From: Verrucomicrobiota bacterium
Lineage (GTDB): Bacteria; Verrucomicrobiota; Verrucomicrobiia; Opitutales; Oceanipulchritudinaceae
Assembly (NCBI GenBank): GCA_021208135.1
Contig: JAJOKB010000020.1
Coordinates: 1-41,056, forward strand
Reading direction: 5' to 3'
DNA: 41,056 bases
Below the pieces are notes generated by a model. It did no database searches. It was not told the DNA's origin and saw only the letters and a list, made by a program, of their open reading frames with translations. This document shows positions 19,839 through 28,750 of the stretch, piece by piece. Every line of letters begins with the position of its first letter. Positions within the stretch are counted from its first letter, which is position 1. The translations under genes were made by a program, and so were the position numbers.

Positions 19839-20013
19839 GTGAATTAACGGATTTGGATTAAGCAGATCCAACAATGGATCATGAAGAGTTAAGCATTCAC
19901 GGTACCAAATATCAACGAATTTATCAAATTTACAACCCCGTCAAAAAATTACCCCCGCAGTGAGCGCAGGACTTCTGTGCTCAAACGCAACAAAACACTG
20001 GTTTCGATTGTTA

Positions 20014-20042
20014 TTGAGTACTGAGAGTCCAATAAGTATAAA
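20014..20042 (+). promoter_or_regulatory. Sigma-70 promoter for the glycine-zipper gene
   Basis: TTGAGT (20014-20019), a 17-bp spacer and TATAAA (20037-20042) precede the ATG at 20063 by about 20 bp. Good match to both boxes. Confidence 0.65.
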
Positions 20043-20062
20043 TCACGCAAAAATTAAACACC

Positions 20063-20497
20063 ATGAAGACAACTACACTCACAGCACTCGTACTTTCTGT
20101 ATTTTGTTCCGCATTGAGTGCCGGATATTGGGTGCACGACCGGGCTGTTGGCTGCCCCCATCAGCATAGCTGGCTGGGCGGGGCTATTCTGGGGGGCACT
20201 GCCGGAGGAATTATTGGACATCAGTTTGGCAACCGCGATGCGGGAATTTTGCTAGGCGCAGGTCTCGGGGGATGGTCCTCCTATCACCGCCACCGCCATT
20301 ATACCATACCCCATTACAGACCCGCCAGGCAACAAGTGGTGGTAGTACGCCAAGGACCACCTGTGCTCAGTCGCGAGGAGGCGAGAACACAACAGATAGA
20401 ACGCGAACGCAGTGCTATTGAACAGCGCAATGCGCGCGATCTGGCGTTATACCAATGGATGCCAGCCCCTGCGGCTAAAGATGCCTCAACTGATTAG
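20063..20497 (+). CDS. Exported glycine-zipper protein
   Basis: 144 aa. Signal peptide MKTTTLTALVLSVFCSALSA, then WLGGAILGGTAGGIIGHQFG and AGILLGAGLGGW, two glycine-zipper membrane segments like those of 17-kDa surface antigen/YMGG proteins. A His/Tyr-rich stretch (YHRHRHYTIPHYRP) and a charged helical tail (REEARTQQIERERSAIEQRN) follow. Probably an outer-membrane or periplasmic structural protein; no activity can be inferred. The 3' end overlaps the next gene by 17 bp. Confidence 0.8.
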   Translation: MKTTTLTALVLSVFCSALSAGYWVHDRAVGCPHQHSWLGGAILGGTAGGIIGHQFGNRDAGILLGAGLGGWSSYHRHRHYTIPHYRPARQQVVVVRQGPPVLSREEARTQQIERERSAIEQRNARDLALYQWMPAPAAKDASTD

Positions 20498-21368
20498 ACA
20501 AATGATTGCCGAACGTGTGTTGCGTTCGGAAAAATTACTGGCCTTGGTGAGTGATTTCTCGACGGTGACGGGCCTTCCGGTGAGATTAGCAACCCCTTTA
20601 GGACAGGAAATAAAGGTGGCAGGAACTATGCCGGAACCTTCCGTTTGCGCGTGGATGCGCAGCGGGACACCCAGAGTTAGACAATCCTGTACCGATTGCC
20701 TCCAGTCCGCGATGGCAAATTCCCAATCAGGTTCATCCACCCTGCAGTGTCCAGCAGGACTGAAAGAAGTGATCGTACCACTGAAAGTGCGATCCGAAGT
20801 GGTGGGCTACCTGATATTAGGACAGGTCACCGAAAAAGCTCCTGACATCCAACACATCAATCGTTGGCGTCACAGTCTGGAACGAGCGGGCGTAAAGGCC
20901 GACACAACAGAGTTGCGCGGATTGCTTCAAGAGGTTCCCATCTACAGTCCGGAACGAATGCAAGGCGTCATCCACATGGCTGAATGGCTGGCGCAAACGC
21001 TCTCTCAAGTACTGGGAGACAAAGTGCTGGATCCCGGTGACAAATTGCCGACTACCATAGCGAAAACATGCGCTTATATCCGCAGCCACTACTCCAGCGA
21101 TCTTCGCCTGCCGGATCTGGCGAAAAGGGCCAACCTATCCAAGGAACACTTCTGTTCTCAATTCCACCGCAGCACTGGCCTGAGACTAACGGAGTACATC
21201 AATAGAGTACGCATTGAACAAGCGTTGAAGAAACTTGCCCACTCTGAAGACAGCATCACCGACATCGCCCTGGCCGTGGGATTTCAAAGTATTCCTCATT
21301 TTAATCGGTCCTTTAAGGCGATGGTCGGTAAATCTCCACGTGATTTCCGCAAAGAAGTTGCCGATTAA
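20481..21368 (+). CDS. AraC-family regulator with N-terminal PocR sensory domain
   Basis: About 295 aa from ATG 20481 (MPQLIRQMIAERVLRSEKLL); ATG 20502 is an alternative. The first about 165 residues form a PocR domain with its cysteines (VCAWMRS, RQSCTDCLQSA, TLQCPAGLKEVIVPLKV, VVGYLILGQVTE). The C-terminus is an AraC double HTH: LRLPDLAKRANLSKEHFCSQ, FHRSTGLRLTEYINRVRIEQ, SITDIALAVGFQSIPHFNRS and FKAMVGKSPRDFR. PocR-type regulators commonly sense small carbon compounds; the ligand is unknown. Overlaps the glycine-zipper gene, so the two are translated from one transcript. Confidence 0.93.
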   Translation: MPQLIRQMIAERVLRSEKLLALVSDFSTVTGLPVRLATPLGQEIKVAGTMPEPSVCAWMRSGTPRVRQSCTDCLQSAMANSQSGSSTLQCPAGLKEVIVPLKVRSEVVGYLILGQVTEKAPDIQHINRWRHSLERAGVKADTTELRGLLQEVPIYSPERMQGVIHMAEWLAQTLSQVLGDKVLDPGDKLPTTIAKTCAYIRSHYSSDLRLPDLAKRANLSKEHFCSQFHRSTGLRLTEYINRVRIEQALKKLAHSEDSITDIALAVGFQSIPHFNRSFKAMVGKSPRDFRKEVAD

Positions 21369-21498
21369 GCACTGGACAATGCCCATAACGGCATTGCGAG
21401 TTGCGCCAAGCGGACCGAGCGGTGCCCTTTATATGAGCAGCTAAGGTAATCCTGCAACATTAGCTTGAACTCTTGACCTCAGTTTGAATGCTGTAGTT

Positions 21499-22398
21499 AT
21501 GAACAGCGAGCGAAATTCCTGGTTTGCAGAACAGGTGGCTTTATTAAAAACCAGCCTGGCCAGACAATTTGTACTGATATTCGGACTGCTTGCGCTGGTG
21601 GTTGGTGTCATAGCTTTGTTGTTGCTATCCGGCGATCAGGAGGTTGACGCATTGGTTGGCGAAGCATCGGCACGATCGACCACCTCTCGGGTTCAGGTTG
21701 ATTCTTTGCGTCAAGGCGGCGAAATCAATTGGAGCAGATTTATTGACGATGTCTATTCCGCCCATGGGGGTCGGGCACACTTCGAACGCACACACACATT
21801 ACGCAAGACGGGCACCTTGTTTTACGGTGATGAAGAGCTGGATGTGGTGTTTGCGTACAAACGTCCGGGGCTCCTTCGATACCGCTTGGTTAACGATAGG
21901 CAGATTGCAATAACCTTCTCTTGGGATGGCCAGGTTGCCTGGTCCCAGCTTGAGCGCACCTTGAACCCATTACCTCCCCGCATCCTTCAAGGCGAGGAAG
22001 CCATGGCGGTCATACGCAACTCGGTGGCAAGTCGACACTTTTTGGAATTCATTGGCGAGGGACTTCGCCCAGTTGCAGTAGAATATGTCGAGAAAGATAG
22101 TACTACCTACATTGAATTGCGGATGCCTGTCGCAAACAACCGCAGTCAGTCATTTTTCCTCGATCCTGACACCTTGCATGTGCGCAGAAATATCTGGACA
22201 GAACCTTCATTAGACGGTTCCCGCATGACCACCACTGAAGTACGCTACGACAACTACCAAGTTGTCGACGGGTTCCCCGCAGCCCATTTGGAGACTGTGA
22301 TTATCGACGGGGTAAAGCTCAACCGCTTTGAGATTTCTCTTTTTGAGGTAAACCCCGGTATCCTCAACGCATTCTTCAGTCCGCCAGCAGTGCGTTAA
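21499..22398 (+). CDS. Membrane-anchored LolA-like periplasmic protein
   Basis: About 299 aa from ATG 21499 (TTG 21484 also possible). One membrane segment FVLIFGLLALVVGVIALLLL near the N-terminus, then a periplasmic domain: GGRAHFERTHTLRKTGTLFY, ELDVVFAYKRPGLLRYRLVN, ITFSWDGQVAWSQ, and later FFLDPDTLHVRRNIW, TTTEVRYDNYQVVDGFPAAH and NRFEISLFEVNPG. This is the pattern of LolA/LolB-like outer-membrane lipoprotein sorting proteins. It ends convergently, overlapping the TIM-barrel gene by 23 bp. Confidence 0.75.
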   Translation: MNSERNSWFAEQVALLKTSLARQFVLIFGLLALVVGVIALLLLSGDQEVDALVGEASARSTTSRVQVDSLRQGGEINWSRFIDDVYSAHGGRAHFERTHTLRKTGTLFYGDEELDVVFAYKRPGLLRYRLVNDRQIAITFSWDGQVAWSQLERTLNPLPPRILQGEEAMAVIRNSVASRHFLEFIGEGLRPVAVEYVEKDSTTYIELRMPVANNRSQSFFLDPDTLHVRRNIWTEPSLDGSRMTTTEVRYDNYQVVDGFPAAHLETVIIDGVKLNRFEISLFEVNPGILNAFFSPPAVR

Positions 22399-23314
22399 GA
22401 TAATCCCGACTACGAACGACTGCATCCGGCTGTAACCGCGGACTCAGTTCGAGTACCAATCGATGCTCAGGCCTGACAAATGCGCGCACCATTTGCCAGT
22501 CTACTGTACCTGTACCGACCTCCTGATGGTCTTTGCCCTCAATAGACACGTCGTGCAAATGAAAACCAAACTGCCTTGCAGCGTTCGCTTCCAATAGGGA
22601 TTTGTGTTCAATGATGCCTTCACGTTGCTTCAACTGGGCATGACCGGCATCGTGCCAATAGCCAAAAATCTCTGGTTCCTGAAGCTCCTCAAGCAAAGAC
22701 GCCATACCGGCATCCAGTGGCAGTTCAGGAACACCCTCACGGTTTTCTATACCTAGCTTAACCTGCTTTATTCTGGCAAACTCTACGACTCTGCGATAAC
22801 TTTCACACAGCAGTTTAATCCGCTTTGTAGCGCGCTTGTCCAATTTACGTCGCACCTTGGACCAGACTTTCTGATAACTCACATCCGTCAGTAAGGCAGC
22901 CCGGTCCAGATCTCCAGCGGCCTTTTCCAATACTGCCTCAGGATCATAAAAAAGGAAAGGAATACTACCGGAATGCATCACAACCAAGTCAGCGCCGACT
23001 CGGTGCGCAAAATCAAATGTCTTGATAGTGTGCCTGAACCACAAATCGCGCTCTGTCGCATTGGCAGCAGTGGGCTGATAGAGATTGGGAGCGGCCCCGG
23101 TAACACCGGGAGGCAGAGGACAAAAATTATGTACTGTACCAATTTTGATCCAACCTTCGTCCACAGCTTTTAAAATCCCTGGAACCAGAGAAATGCGGAT
23201 GCCATGAGACAATTCGACAAGGGTGAAGCCTAAATCTGCAATTTCGCGCAGCATGTCATACCCATCCTGGTGTCGGTGGGAAAGCCAGCACGTGGACAAG
23301 GCAATGTTAGCCAT
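22376..23314 (-). CDS. Sugar phosphate isomerase/epimerase family TIM-barrel protein
   Basis: 312 aa, xylose-isomerase-like/AP-endonuclease-2 fold. Signs: ALSTCWLSHRHQDGYDMLRE, VHNFCPLPPGV, GADLVVMHSGSIPF (metal-ligand strand), KLGIENREGVPELP (Glu ligand), YWHDAGHAQLKQREG (His/Asp ligands), FGFHLHDVSIEGKDHQEVGT and VLELSPR. The metal site looks complete. The substrate cannot be told. ATG at 23314, downstream of the rpsU terminator. Confidence 0.87.
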   Translation of the reverse strand: MANIALSTCWLSHRHQDGYDMLREIADLGFTLVELSHGIRISLVPGILKAVDEGWIKIGTVHNFCPLPPGVTGAAPNLYQPTAANATERDLWFRHTIKTFDFAHRVGADLVVMHSGSIPFLFYDPEAVLEKAAGDLDRAALLTDVSYQKVWSKVRRKLDKRATKRIKLLCESYRRVVEFARIKQVKLGIENREGVPELPLDAGMASLLEELQEPEIFGYWHDAGHAQLKQREGIIEHKSLLEANAARQFGFHLHDVSIEGKDHQEVGTGTVDWQMVRAFVRPEHRLVLELSPRLQPDAVVRSRDYLNALLAD

Positions 23315-23322
23315 GAAAAACA

Positions 23323-23352
23323 GAAAACCCTGCCGTGTCGCTACGGCAAGGT
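23323..23352 (-). terminator. Rho-independent terminator after rpsU
   Basis: On the minus strand CCTTGCCGT and ACGGCAGGG flank a short loop and are followed by TTTTC. It lies between the rpsU stop and the TIM-barrel gene start. Confidence 0.8.
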
Positions 23353-23385
23353 TGGGAAAAGTTTAGCAGCAACGAATCCTCCGAA

Positions 23386-23586
23386 TCAGAGGTTTTCGTA
23401 ACGGGCACGCAGCATAGCGCTGAAAGCAGCCACCTTCTTCTTACGGCGGCGTTCCTCGGAAGGCTTTTCGTAATAGCGCTTAGCGCGGACATCGCGAATA
23501 ACACCTTCGCGGTCCAACTTCTTTTTCAGGCGGCGCAGCGCGCGCTCCATTGGCTCACCTTTACGGATTTTGATTTCTACGGACAT
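23386..23586 (-). CDS. rpsU: Small ribosomal subunit protein bS21
   Basis: 66 aa. MSVEIKIRKGEPMERALRRL followed by KKKLDREGVIRDVRAKRYYE and KPSEERRRKKKVA is the bS21 pattern throughout. Single gene with its own terminator and an upstream TTGACA. Confidence 0.97.
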   Translation of the reverse strand: MSVEIKIRKGEPMERALRRLKKKLDREGVIRDVRAKRYYEKPSEERRRKKKVAAFSAMLRARYENL

Positions 23587-23613
23587 ATTTGTGAGTTAAA
23601 TCGAATAAAGCGC

Positions 23614-23645
23614 ACCATAACGCCACAACCCAACATCCTTGTCAA
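23614..23645 (-). promoter_or_regulatory. Candidate rpsU promoter
   Basis: Minus-strand TTGACA at 23640-23645, with TTATGG/TATGGT at 23614-23620. The spacer of 19-20 bp is long, so the -10 assignment is weak. The predicted start site would be about 20 bp from the rpsU ATG. Confidence 0.4.
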
Positions 23646-24134
23646 AAATAAAAAAAGCACGGCAGGGCACCTTTCCAATCTGCAATTAATTCCACCGCTA
23701 TCCGCCCCAATCCTTATCGACTAGGAGATATATTGACCATTTGGTGAAAATGAGGCTCACCGATCAGGACATAAACTTTAAGCCTCAAAACCGAAATCAC
23801 CTTAATTTGCACCTCTTAATTAAATGTATTGATAGTTGCCACGCGGACATAATTCAAATCAAGCGTGCGCACTAGCTATTACAAACTGCGAAGTCAAAAT
23901 GCGACAAGATCATCATCACGCGCACCCCGCATCCAGGACGCCAAAGATTCAGACCATCCGGACAATACATATTTGCGACTGGACGCTATTAATAGTGCTG
24001 GCATGATGCTTCGAAAACATTAAGGCAGTGTTTCGACGATAAGAATAGATCCAGAATCCTGAGAAATCTGCAAGGATTCGAAAATTTCTCTTGCACGCAG
24101 CGAAGACATGGCTTTATCTGGCCGTTTTTCTCCA
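23646..24134. other. Intergenic region between rpsU and rplU
   Basis: About 490 bp without a convincing gene; a 60-codon minus-strand frame at 24020-24202 overlaps rplU and looks spurious. A T-rich tract and inverted-looking AT segments are present, but I see no tRNA, riboswitch or clear -35/-10 pair for rplU. It must hold the rplU-rpmA promoter. A non-SD leader or a short regulatory RNA is possible but not supported. Confidence 0.5.
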
Positions 24135-24449
24135 ATGAAAGCCATTATCAAAACACAAGGCCGCCAATTTACGGTTAAGGAAGGTGACGTACTATTCGTC
24201 AACCGTTATCAAAACACCCAAAGTGGTGACACTGTGGTCATCAGCGACGTATTGTCTATTGGTGAAGGTGAAACTATTCGTTTCGGCAGCCCGCTGGTGG
24301 AAGGCGCGTCAGTCCAGGCTACCATTTTGGAAAACAAGCGCGGCGCGAAAGTTCGCATCTTTAAGAAAAAGCGCCGCAAAGGTTACCGCAATCGTCGTGG
24401 ACATCGTCAAGAGCTGTCCGTCATCAAGATTGACTCCATTCAAGGTTAA
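24135..24449 (+). CDS. rplU: Large ribosomal subunit protein bL21
   Basis: 104 aa from ATG 24135. [20 protein letters not shown] followed by [50 protein letters not shown] and [13 protein letters not shown] is canonical L21. The frame extends upstream to 24108 but homology starts at 24135. 20 bp before rpmA. Confidence 0.97.
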   Translation: MKAIIKTQGRQFTVKEGDVLFVNRYQNTQSGDTVVISDVLSIGEGETIRFGSPLVEGASVQATILENKRGAKVRIFKKKRRKGYRNRRGHRQELSVIKIDSIQG

Positions 24450-24469
24450 TTTAAACCACATCCCCAGCC

Positions 24470-24721
24470 ATGGCACATAAAAAAGGACAAGGAACCAGTA
24501 AGAACGGACGCGACAGCAACAGCAAGCGTCTCGGTGTAAAGCGTTATGCCGGACAAGAAGTGTTGGCCGGTACCATTATCATTCGCCAACGGGGCACACG
24601 TTTCCATGCCGGCGCACACGTAGGGATGGGTAGAGATCACACTCTGTTTGCCCTGAAAGACGGTCGCGTTGCCTGGGATGCAGAACGCCGCCGCGTGCAC
24701 GTGGAGCCCTGCACTATCTAA
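24470..24721 (+). CDS. rpmA: Large ribosomal subunit protein bL27
   Basis: 83 aa. [60 protein letters not shown] are all L27 signatures. No N-terminal cleavage extension of the Firmicutes type. Followed by a strong terminator. Confidence 0.98.
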   Translation: MAHKKGQGTSKNGRDSNSKRLGVKRYAGQEVLAGTIIIRQRGTRFHAGAHVGMGRDHTLFALKDGRVAWDAERRRVHVEPCTI

Positions 24722-24744
24722 GTCGCCGCCAATATTTTCGCGGA

Positions 24745-24780
24745 GCGGGACCTTTGCAAAGAGGTTCCGCTTTTTCATTT
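24745..24780 (+). terminator. Rho-independent terminator after rpmA
   Basis: GCGGGACCT (24745-24753) pairs with AGGTTCCGC (24762-24770), with one mismatch, followed by TTTTTCATTTT. Confidence 0.88.
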
Positions 24781-24804
24781 TCACGCTAAACCCAGATTGC
24801 ATCC

Positions 24805-25845
24805 ATGATCATTACCAAACCACCGGTCCTGAATCCGAATCAAGTCCTTGAACTGGAATCCATAGTCAGCGAATTCAACTGTAAAATCCAGGTCATCTAC
24901 GGTGCTCACAGAAACATCTACGCAATCATTGGAGATGAGCGCAGTGAGACGATGGTCAATCGGATACTCAGCCTCGATTACGTAGATCGCGTGGACAGAA
25001 TGGAATCCATCTACAAACTGATGGACGTTCGTAGCGACTTAAGTAATCACCGCACGTTGATAGGCGGTGTTGAATTGGGCAAGGAGCCGTTGATTATTGC
25101 TGGCCACTGCACTATTGATCCAGGCAACGGCAATGCATTTCTGGAGACTGCAGCGGCAGTAAAAGAAGCGGGAGCCCATGTTATTCGGGGCGGAGTGTGG
25201 AAACCTCGAACATCTCCTCACAATTTCCAGGGCACGGAAGAGTCTTTGAAATGGTTGGCCGAGGCGCGCTCAAGGACAGGTCTTCCCGTTATTGCCGAGG
25301 TGATGGATGAAGTGCAATTACAACTGTCACTGGAAGCTGGAGTTGATATGCTGCAAATCGGCACCCGCAACGGTCTCAATTATACTTTACTTGCCGCGGT
25401 GGGCAGACTGACCGCAGAGAAGGGCATTCCAGTTTTGCTCAAGAGATCACGGCACATGGGACCCGTCGATGAATTCATATCGGCTGCTGAATATATCGTA
25501 GCCAATGGCAACCCTAATGTGATTTTTTGTCCACGCGGTACGATGCCACAATTGGATGGCTACCGTAATCACCCAGACGAAGCCATCACACCGCTCCTTA
25601 AGGAGAAATCCTGGGCTCCGGTTGTGGTAGATCCATCACATTCAGTAGGGCGGGCAAAATATGTTCCTGCCTGCTGCCTGGCTGCAATAGCCTACGGTGC
25701 GGATGGGTTGGTGATTGAAACTCACGTTAATCCAATCAGCGGAATCGGCGATGATCCGAAGCAGAGCGTGACTCCCGATGTCCTCACCAACATCATTAAA
25801 GACGTACGCTCTCTGTGGCAGTTAAAGACCCGCTGGCGCACTTAA
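24805..25845 (+). CDS. 3-deoxy-7-phosphoheptulonate (DAHP) synthase, type I-beta, divergent active-site strand
   Basis: 346 aa. An N-terminal ferredoxin-like regulatory domain of about 70 residues (CKIQVIYGAHRNIYAIIGDE) precedes the TIM barrel, as in Thermotoga-type enzymes. It catalyses the first shikimate step, PEP plus erythrose 4-phosphate. Motifs: GGVWKPRTSPHNFQGTEESL, MLQIGTRNGLNYTLL, VLLKRSRHM, VIFCPRG, VVVDPSHSVGRAKYV, LVIETHVNP. The strand usually AGPCSVES reads AGHCTIDPGN: the metal-binding Cys is kept, but the Pro and Ser are changed. It lies 2 kb from a chorismatase, so it could feed that branch. Confidence 0.88.
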   Translation: MIITKPPVLNPNQVLELESIVSEFNCKIQVIYGAHRNIYAIIGDERSETMVNRILSLDYVDRVDRMESIYKLMDVRSDLSNHRTLIGGVELGKEPLIIAGHCTIDPGNGNAFLETAAAVKEAGAHVIRGGVWKPRTSPHNFQGTEESLKWLAEARSRTGLPVIAEVMDEVQLQLSLEAGVDMLQIGTRNGLNYTLLAAVGRLTAEKGIPVLLKRSRHMGPVDEFISAAEYIVANGNPNVIFCPRGTMPQLDGYRNHPDEAITPLLKEKSWAPVVVDPSHSVGRAKYVPACCLAAIAYGADGLVIETHVNPISGIGDDPKQSVTPDVLTNIIKDVRSLWQLKTRWRT

Positions 25846-26017
25846 CAATCCCCACCCAGTCCCCAACTACTCCGGCACAAAGCCGCAGGGCAAACCTGTT
25901 GGGCCAAAAGCCCTGGAATGCGGTGTTGTCATTTACGACCTGTAAAACATTGGCAATACCGCTTGACCGCTGAGCAGTGATGGGTGAAGGTGTGTGCGAA
26001 TTCCGCAAAACATCTTT

Positions 26018-27710
26018 ATGTCGAAGCCAGTAGCAGCCTTCGTTTACCTGTTCACGATTACCTTTTTCGGAGCCTTTTTCCTGTGGCCAATTTGGCAAGT
26101 GGTGCAAGGTGGTTTCTTCGACTCGGAAGGATTCACGATGTCCTACTTCGTCGAAGTATTCCGCAATCCTATCTATCTGGAGGGTCTGCGCAATTCATTT
26201 GGCATAGCGGTTTTCTCGACCTTGGGCGCAATGTTGATCGCAGTGCCCCTGGCTTTTATAGCAGACCGATATGAGTTTCCCGGACGTAAGCTGCTGATGG
26301 GGCTGATTTTGTTGCCGATCATGCTGCCACCCTTTGTGGGTGCCATTGGTGTACGCCAAATTCTCGGACAATATGGAGCGCTCAATGCGTTCTTGCAGAA
26401 ATTTGGGATTTTGTCGCCGGAACAGACTATCGACTGGCTGGGCCAGGGACAGTTTTGGGGAGTGGTAATTGTCACCGCCCTAAGCTTGTATCCTATCCTC
26501 TATCTGAATGCCGTCGCATCATTGGCAAATATAGACCCTGCGATGGAGGAAGCCGCAGAAAATCTCGGTTGTCGCGGATGGAAAAGATTTTTCAAGATTA
26601 CACTCCCCCTGATGCGTCCAGGATTATTTGCCGGCGCTACCATTGTCTTTATATGGGCCTTCACCGAACTGGGTGTACCGCTCATTTTTGATTATAACCG
26701 CCTTACTTCGGTACAAATCTTTTTCGGCATAAAAGACATTGGAGGAAACCCTTTCCCCTTCGCACTGGTGTGCGTGATGCTCCTATTTTCCATTTTGTTT
26801 TACGCCATTGGCAAGGGCCTGTTTGGGCGCAATACCTTTGCCATGATGGCCAAAGCCAGCCACGCTGGCGGCGCAAAAAACCAGGCCTGCTCGGACAGGC
26901 TATCTGCTTGTTGATTTTTGGCGGTGTTATTTTCATCGCTTTGTTACCGCATTTAGGAGTCGTGTTCCTGGCTTTTTCCAGCGACTGGTATAATTCAATA
27001 GTCCCAGACCAGTGGACTTTGCGCAATTTCGAACTGGCACTTGGACATGACCTGGCTGTTTTATCGATACGCAACAGCCTCTTTTTATGCTTCGGTAGCA
27101 ACAGTGCTGAACATCATCATTGGGGTATGTATCGCATTTGTTGTAGTACGCACCAAATTGCCGGGACGCAACATTCTGGATACGATGGCTATGCTGCCCT
27201 TAGCTGTTCCCGGACTTGTTATGGCTTTTGGTTATCTGGCTATGAGTCAGGAAGGAAAGTTTTTCAGCTTTATCAACGCCGTTGAGAATCCAACAGTTTT
27301 ACTGATCATCGCCTACGCGGTCCGCAAACTGCCTTTCGTGGTACGCTCCGCCGTTGCAGGATTGCAAACCAGCAGCGAAACTTACGAGGAAGCAGCGCAA
27401 AACCTGGGGGCACCACCCCTAAAGACCGCACTGAAAAATTTACCATGCCTCTAATTATGGCCAATTTGATGGCTGCGGACTACTGGCATTTTCTCAATCC
27501 ATGCTGGAAGTATCAGACTCTCTCATATTGGCGCAAAAGTCCGAATTTTATCCAATAACGAAGGCCATTTATGAGCTCATGCAGTTCTTGGGCGATGGTC
27601 GTTTCATAGCATCAGCGCTGGGAGTTTGGGCGATGGCATTTTTAGCCGTTACCATCATTGGGGCCAGTTTGCTACTGGGCAAGAAACTGGGGGCTATTTT
27701 CAGGGTGTGA
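26018..27710 (+). CDS. Iron(III)/thiamine-type ABC transporter permease (two fused BPD domains), frameshifted
   Basis: About 560 aa when restored. The first BPD domain carries AMEEAAENLGCRGWKRFFKI in the EAA loop (PAMEEAAENLGCRGWKRFF); the second carries ETYEEAAQNLGAPPLKTAL. About twelve membrane segments, as in FbpB/SfuB-like permeases. Frame changes near 26870, 27082 (extra T), 27442 (missing T) and 27477 (missing G) join the pieces; the last gives TMPLIMANLMAAGLLAFSQS before MLEVSDSLILAQ. ATG 26018 (MSKPVAAFVYLFTI). No ATPase or binding-protein gene is adjacent, so it is an orphan permease whose substrate cannot be deduced. Confidence 0.85.
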
Positions 27711-27745
27711 TCCAAGTGCTTGGTACGCGAGGATCACGGGCACTC

Positions 27746-28750
27746 TCATTTCCGCCTATCAAATCGGGAGGTCATCTCGATTTCTACTGCCAGATCCGAT
27801 CGACAAATATCTGCGTGCTGGTAAGTGATGAATGCCGAGCGCAGCAGAAAATGGGATTCAATCAGCTGCCTGATTATAGGTAAATCGTTCCACTCCCGCA
27901 CGTAAACCCTGACACAGTGCACCCAGGTTACCGGTGGAACCATTTGCGCCTCAATAGACCGGTCACAGAGGGCAACCATAATTTCAAGGTTGTCCAATGT
28001 GATCAATAATTGCTGCGGTAAGTCGCCTGCATGAAGTGTTTCGCTCTTTTTTATAGATGCTGTACCAGAAATAAATCGCCAGCCCCCATGCCCCTCAAAA
28101 ACAACACTGGCCCGAGCAAAACTGGGCGGTTTACGTCCATATCTTCGGGGATAGCGCCAGGCTGGAACCTGAGTCGGATTCTCCAAGTGTATGACAGGCC
28201 CCGCACCAGCCCAATAAACGACAATCAATTCATTACCTCTGTGACCAACAGCCGAGGCACTGGGCATTTCTATCTGAGTCATTAGCTTGCGAGCCTGTTG
28301 CTCAAAGGCAGCAGATCGACCGGCACAAAATAATTGATAGTTTTCCTCAAGCGGCTCATTGACCGCATTAATGGCGGGCACAAAATTCCAAACTCTGTAC
28401 AAAGATTTGTCGCTGGTAGACTCAAGAACCTTCCGATATAAAATTAACGACTGTTGCTCCAGGGTTGAACTGCAAACAGGTATTCTCAGGCATCCTATCT
28501 CATGGCCCACGGTTCGATAGACCTCGAATACCCCATCACTCGAAACCAAGCCCATAGGAATTGCCATAGTGGTTCCATGCCCAGGCACATGCAGCATTGT
28601 GGCACCTATCTGGGTTTGCCAGGTGTCACCCGGAGATGCAGTGGCACCGCTCTTTATCCCATCACCGGCAAAACAGGTGCTTGGGCAAAAAAGAAGAGAC
28701 TTCCGCATGGAGAAGTCTCTTGTGGAAAGCGCACGCCCGGACAAGGTCAT
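27746..28750 (-). CDS. Chorismatase, FkbO/Hyg5/XanB2 family
   Basis: 334 aa. Family hallmarks: RVWNFVPAINAVNEPLEENY (about 119-138), QLFCAGRSAAFE, MPSASAVGHRGNELIVVYWA, LENPTQVPAWRYPRRYGRKP, PSFARASVVF, FISGTASIKKSETLHAGDLP, VRVYVREWNDLP and ADICRSDLAVEIE at the C-terminus. These enzymes take chorismate to 3-hydroxybenzoate, 4-hydroxybenzoate or a dihydroxy-diene. From memory, a Cys near the C-terminus separates 3-hydroxybenzoate formers from hydrolytic FkbO; C316 in ADICR may be that residue (unverified). The ATG at 28750 overlaps the preceding stop (ATGA). Confidence 0.9.
   Translation of the reverse strand: MTLSGRALSTRDFSMRKSLLFCPSTCFAGDGIKSGATASPGDTWQTQIGATMLHVPGHGTTMAIPMGLVSSDGVFEVYRTVGHEIGCLRIPVCSSTLEQQSLILYRKVLESTSDKSLYRVWNFVPAINAVNEPLEENYQLFCAGRSAAFEQQARKLMTQIEMPSASAVGHRGNELIVVYWAGAGPVIHLENPTQVPAWRYPRRYGRKPPSFARASVVFEGHGGWRFISGTASIKKSETLHAGDLPQQLLITLDNLEIMVALCDRSIEAQMVPPVTWVHCVRVYVREWNDLPIIRQLIESHFLLRSAFITYQHADICRSDLAVEIEMTSRFDRRK

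Noticed and set aside
23646..24134. ncRNA or tRNA in the rpsU-rplU gap
   Set aside because: No cloverleaf, riboswitch-like stem set or terminator-bounded unit could be recognised by eye.
25860..25935. GGGC-CAAAA-GCCC hairpin after the DAHP synthase as terminator
   Set aside because: Very short stem and no T-run on the plus strand.
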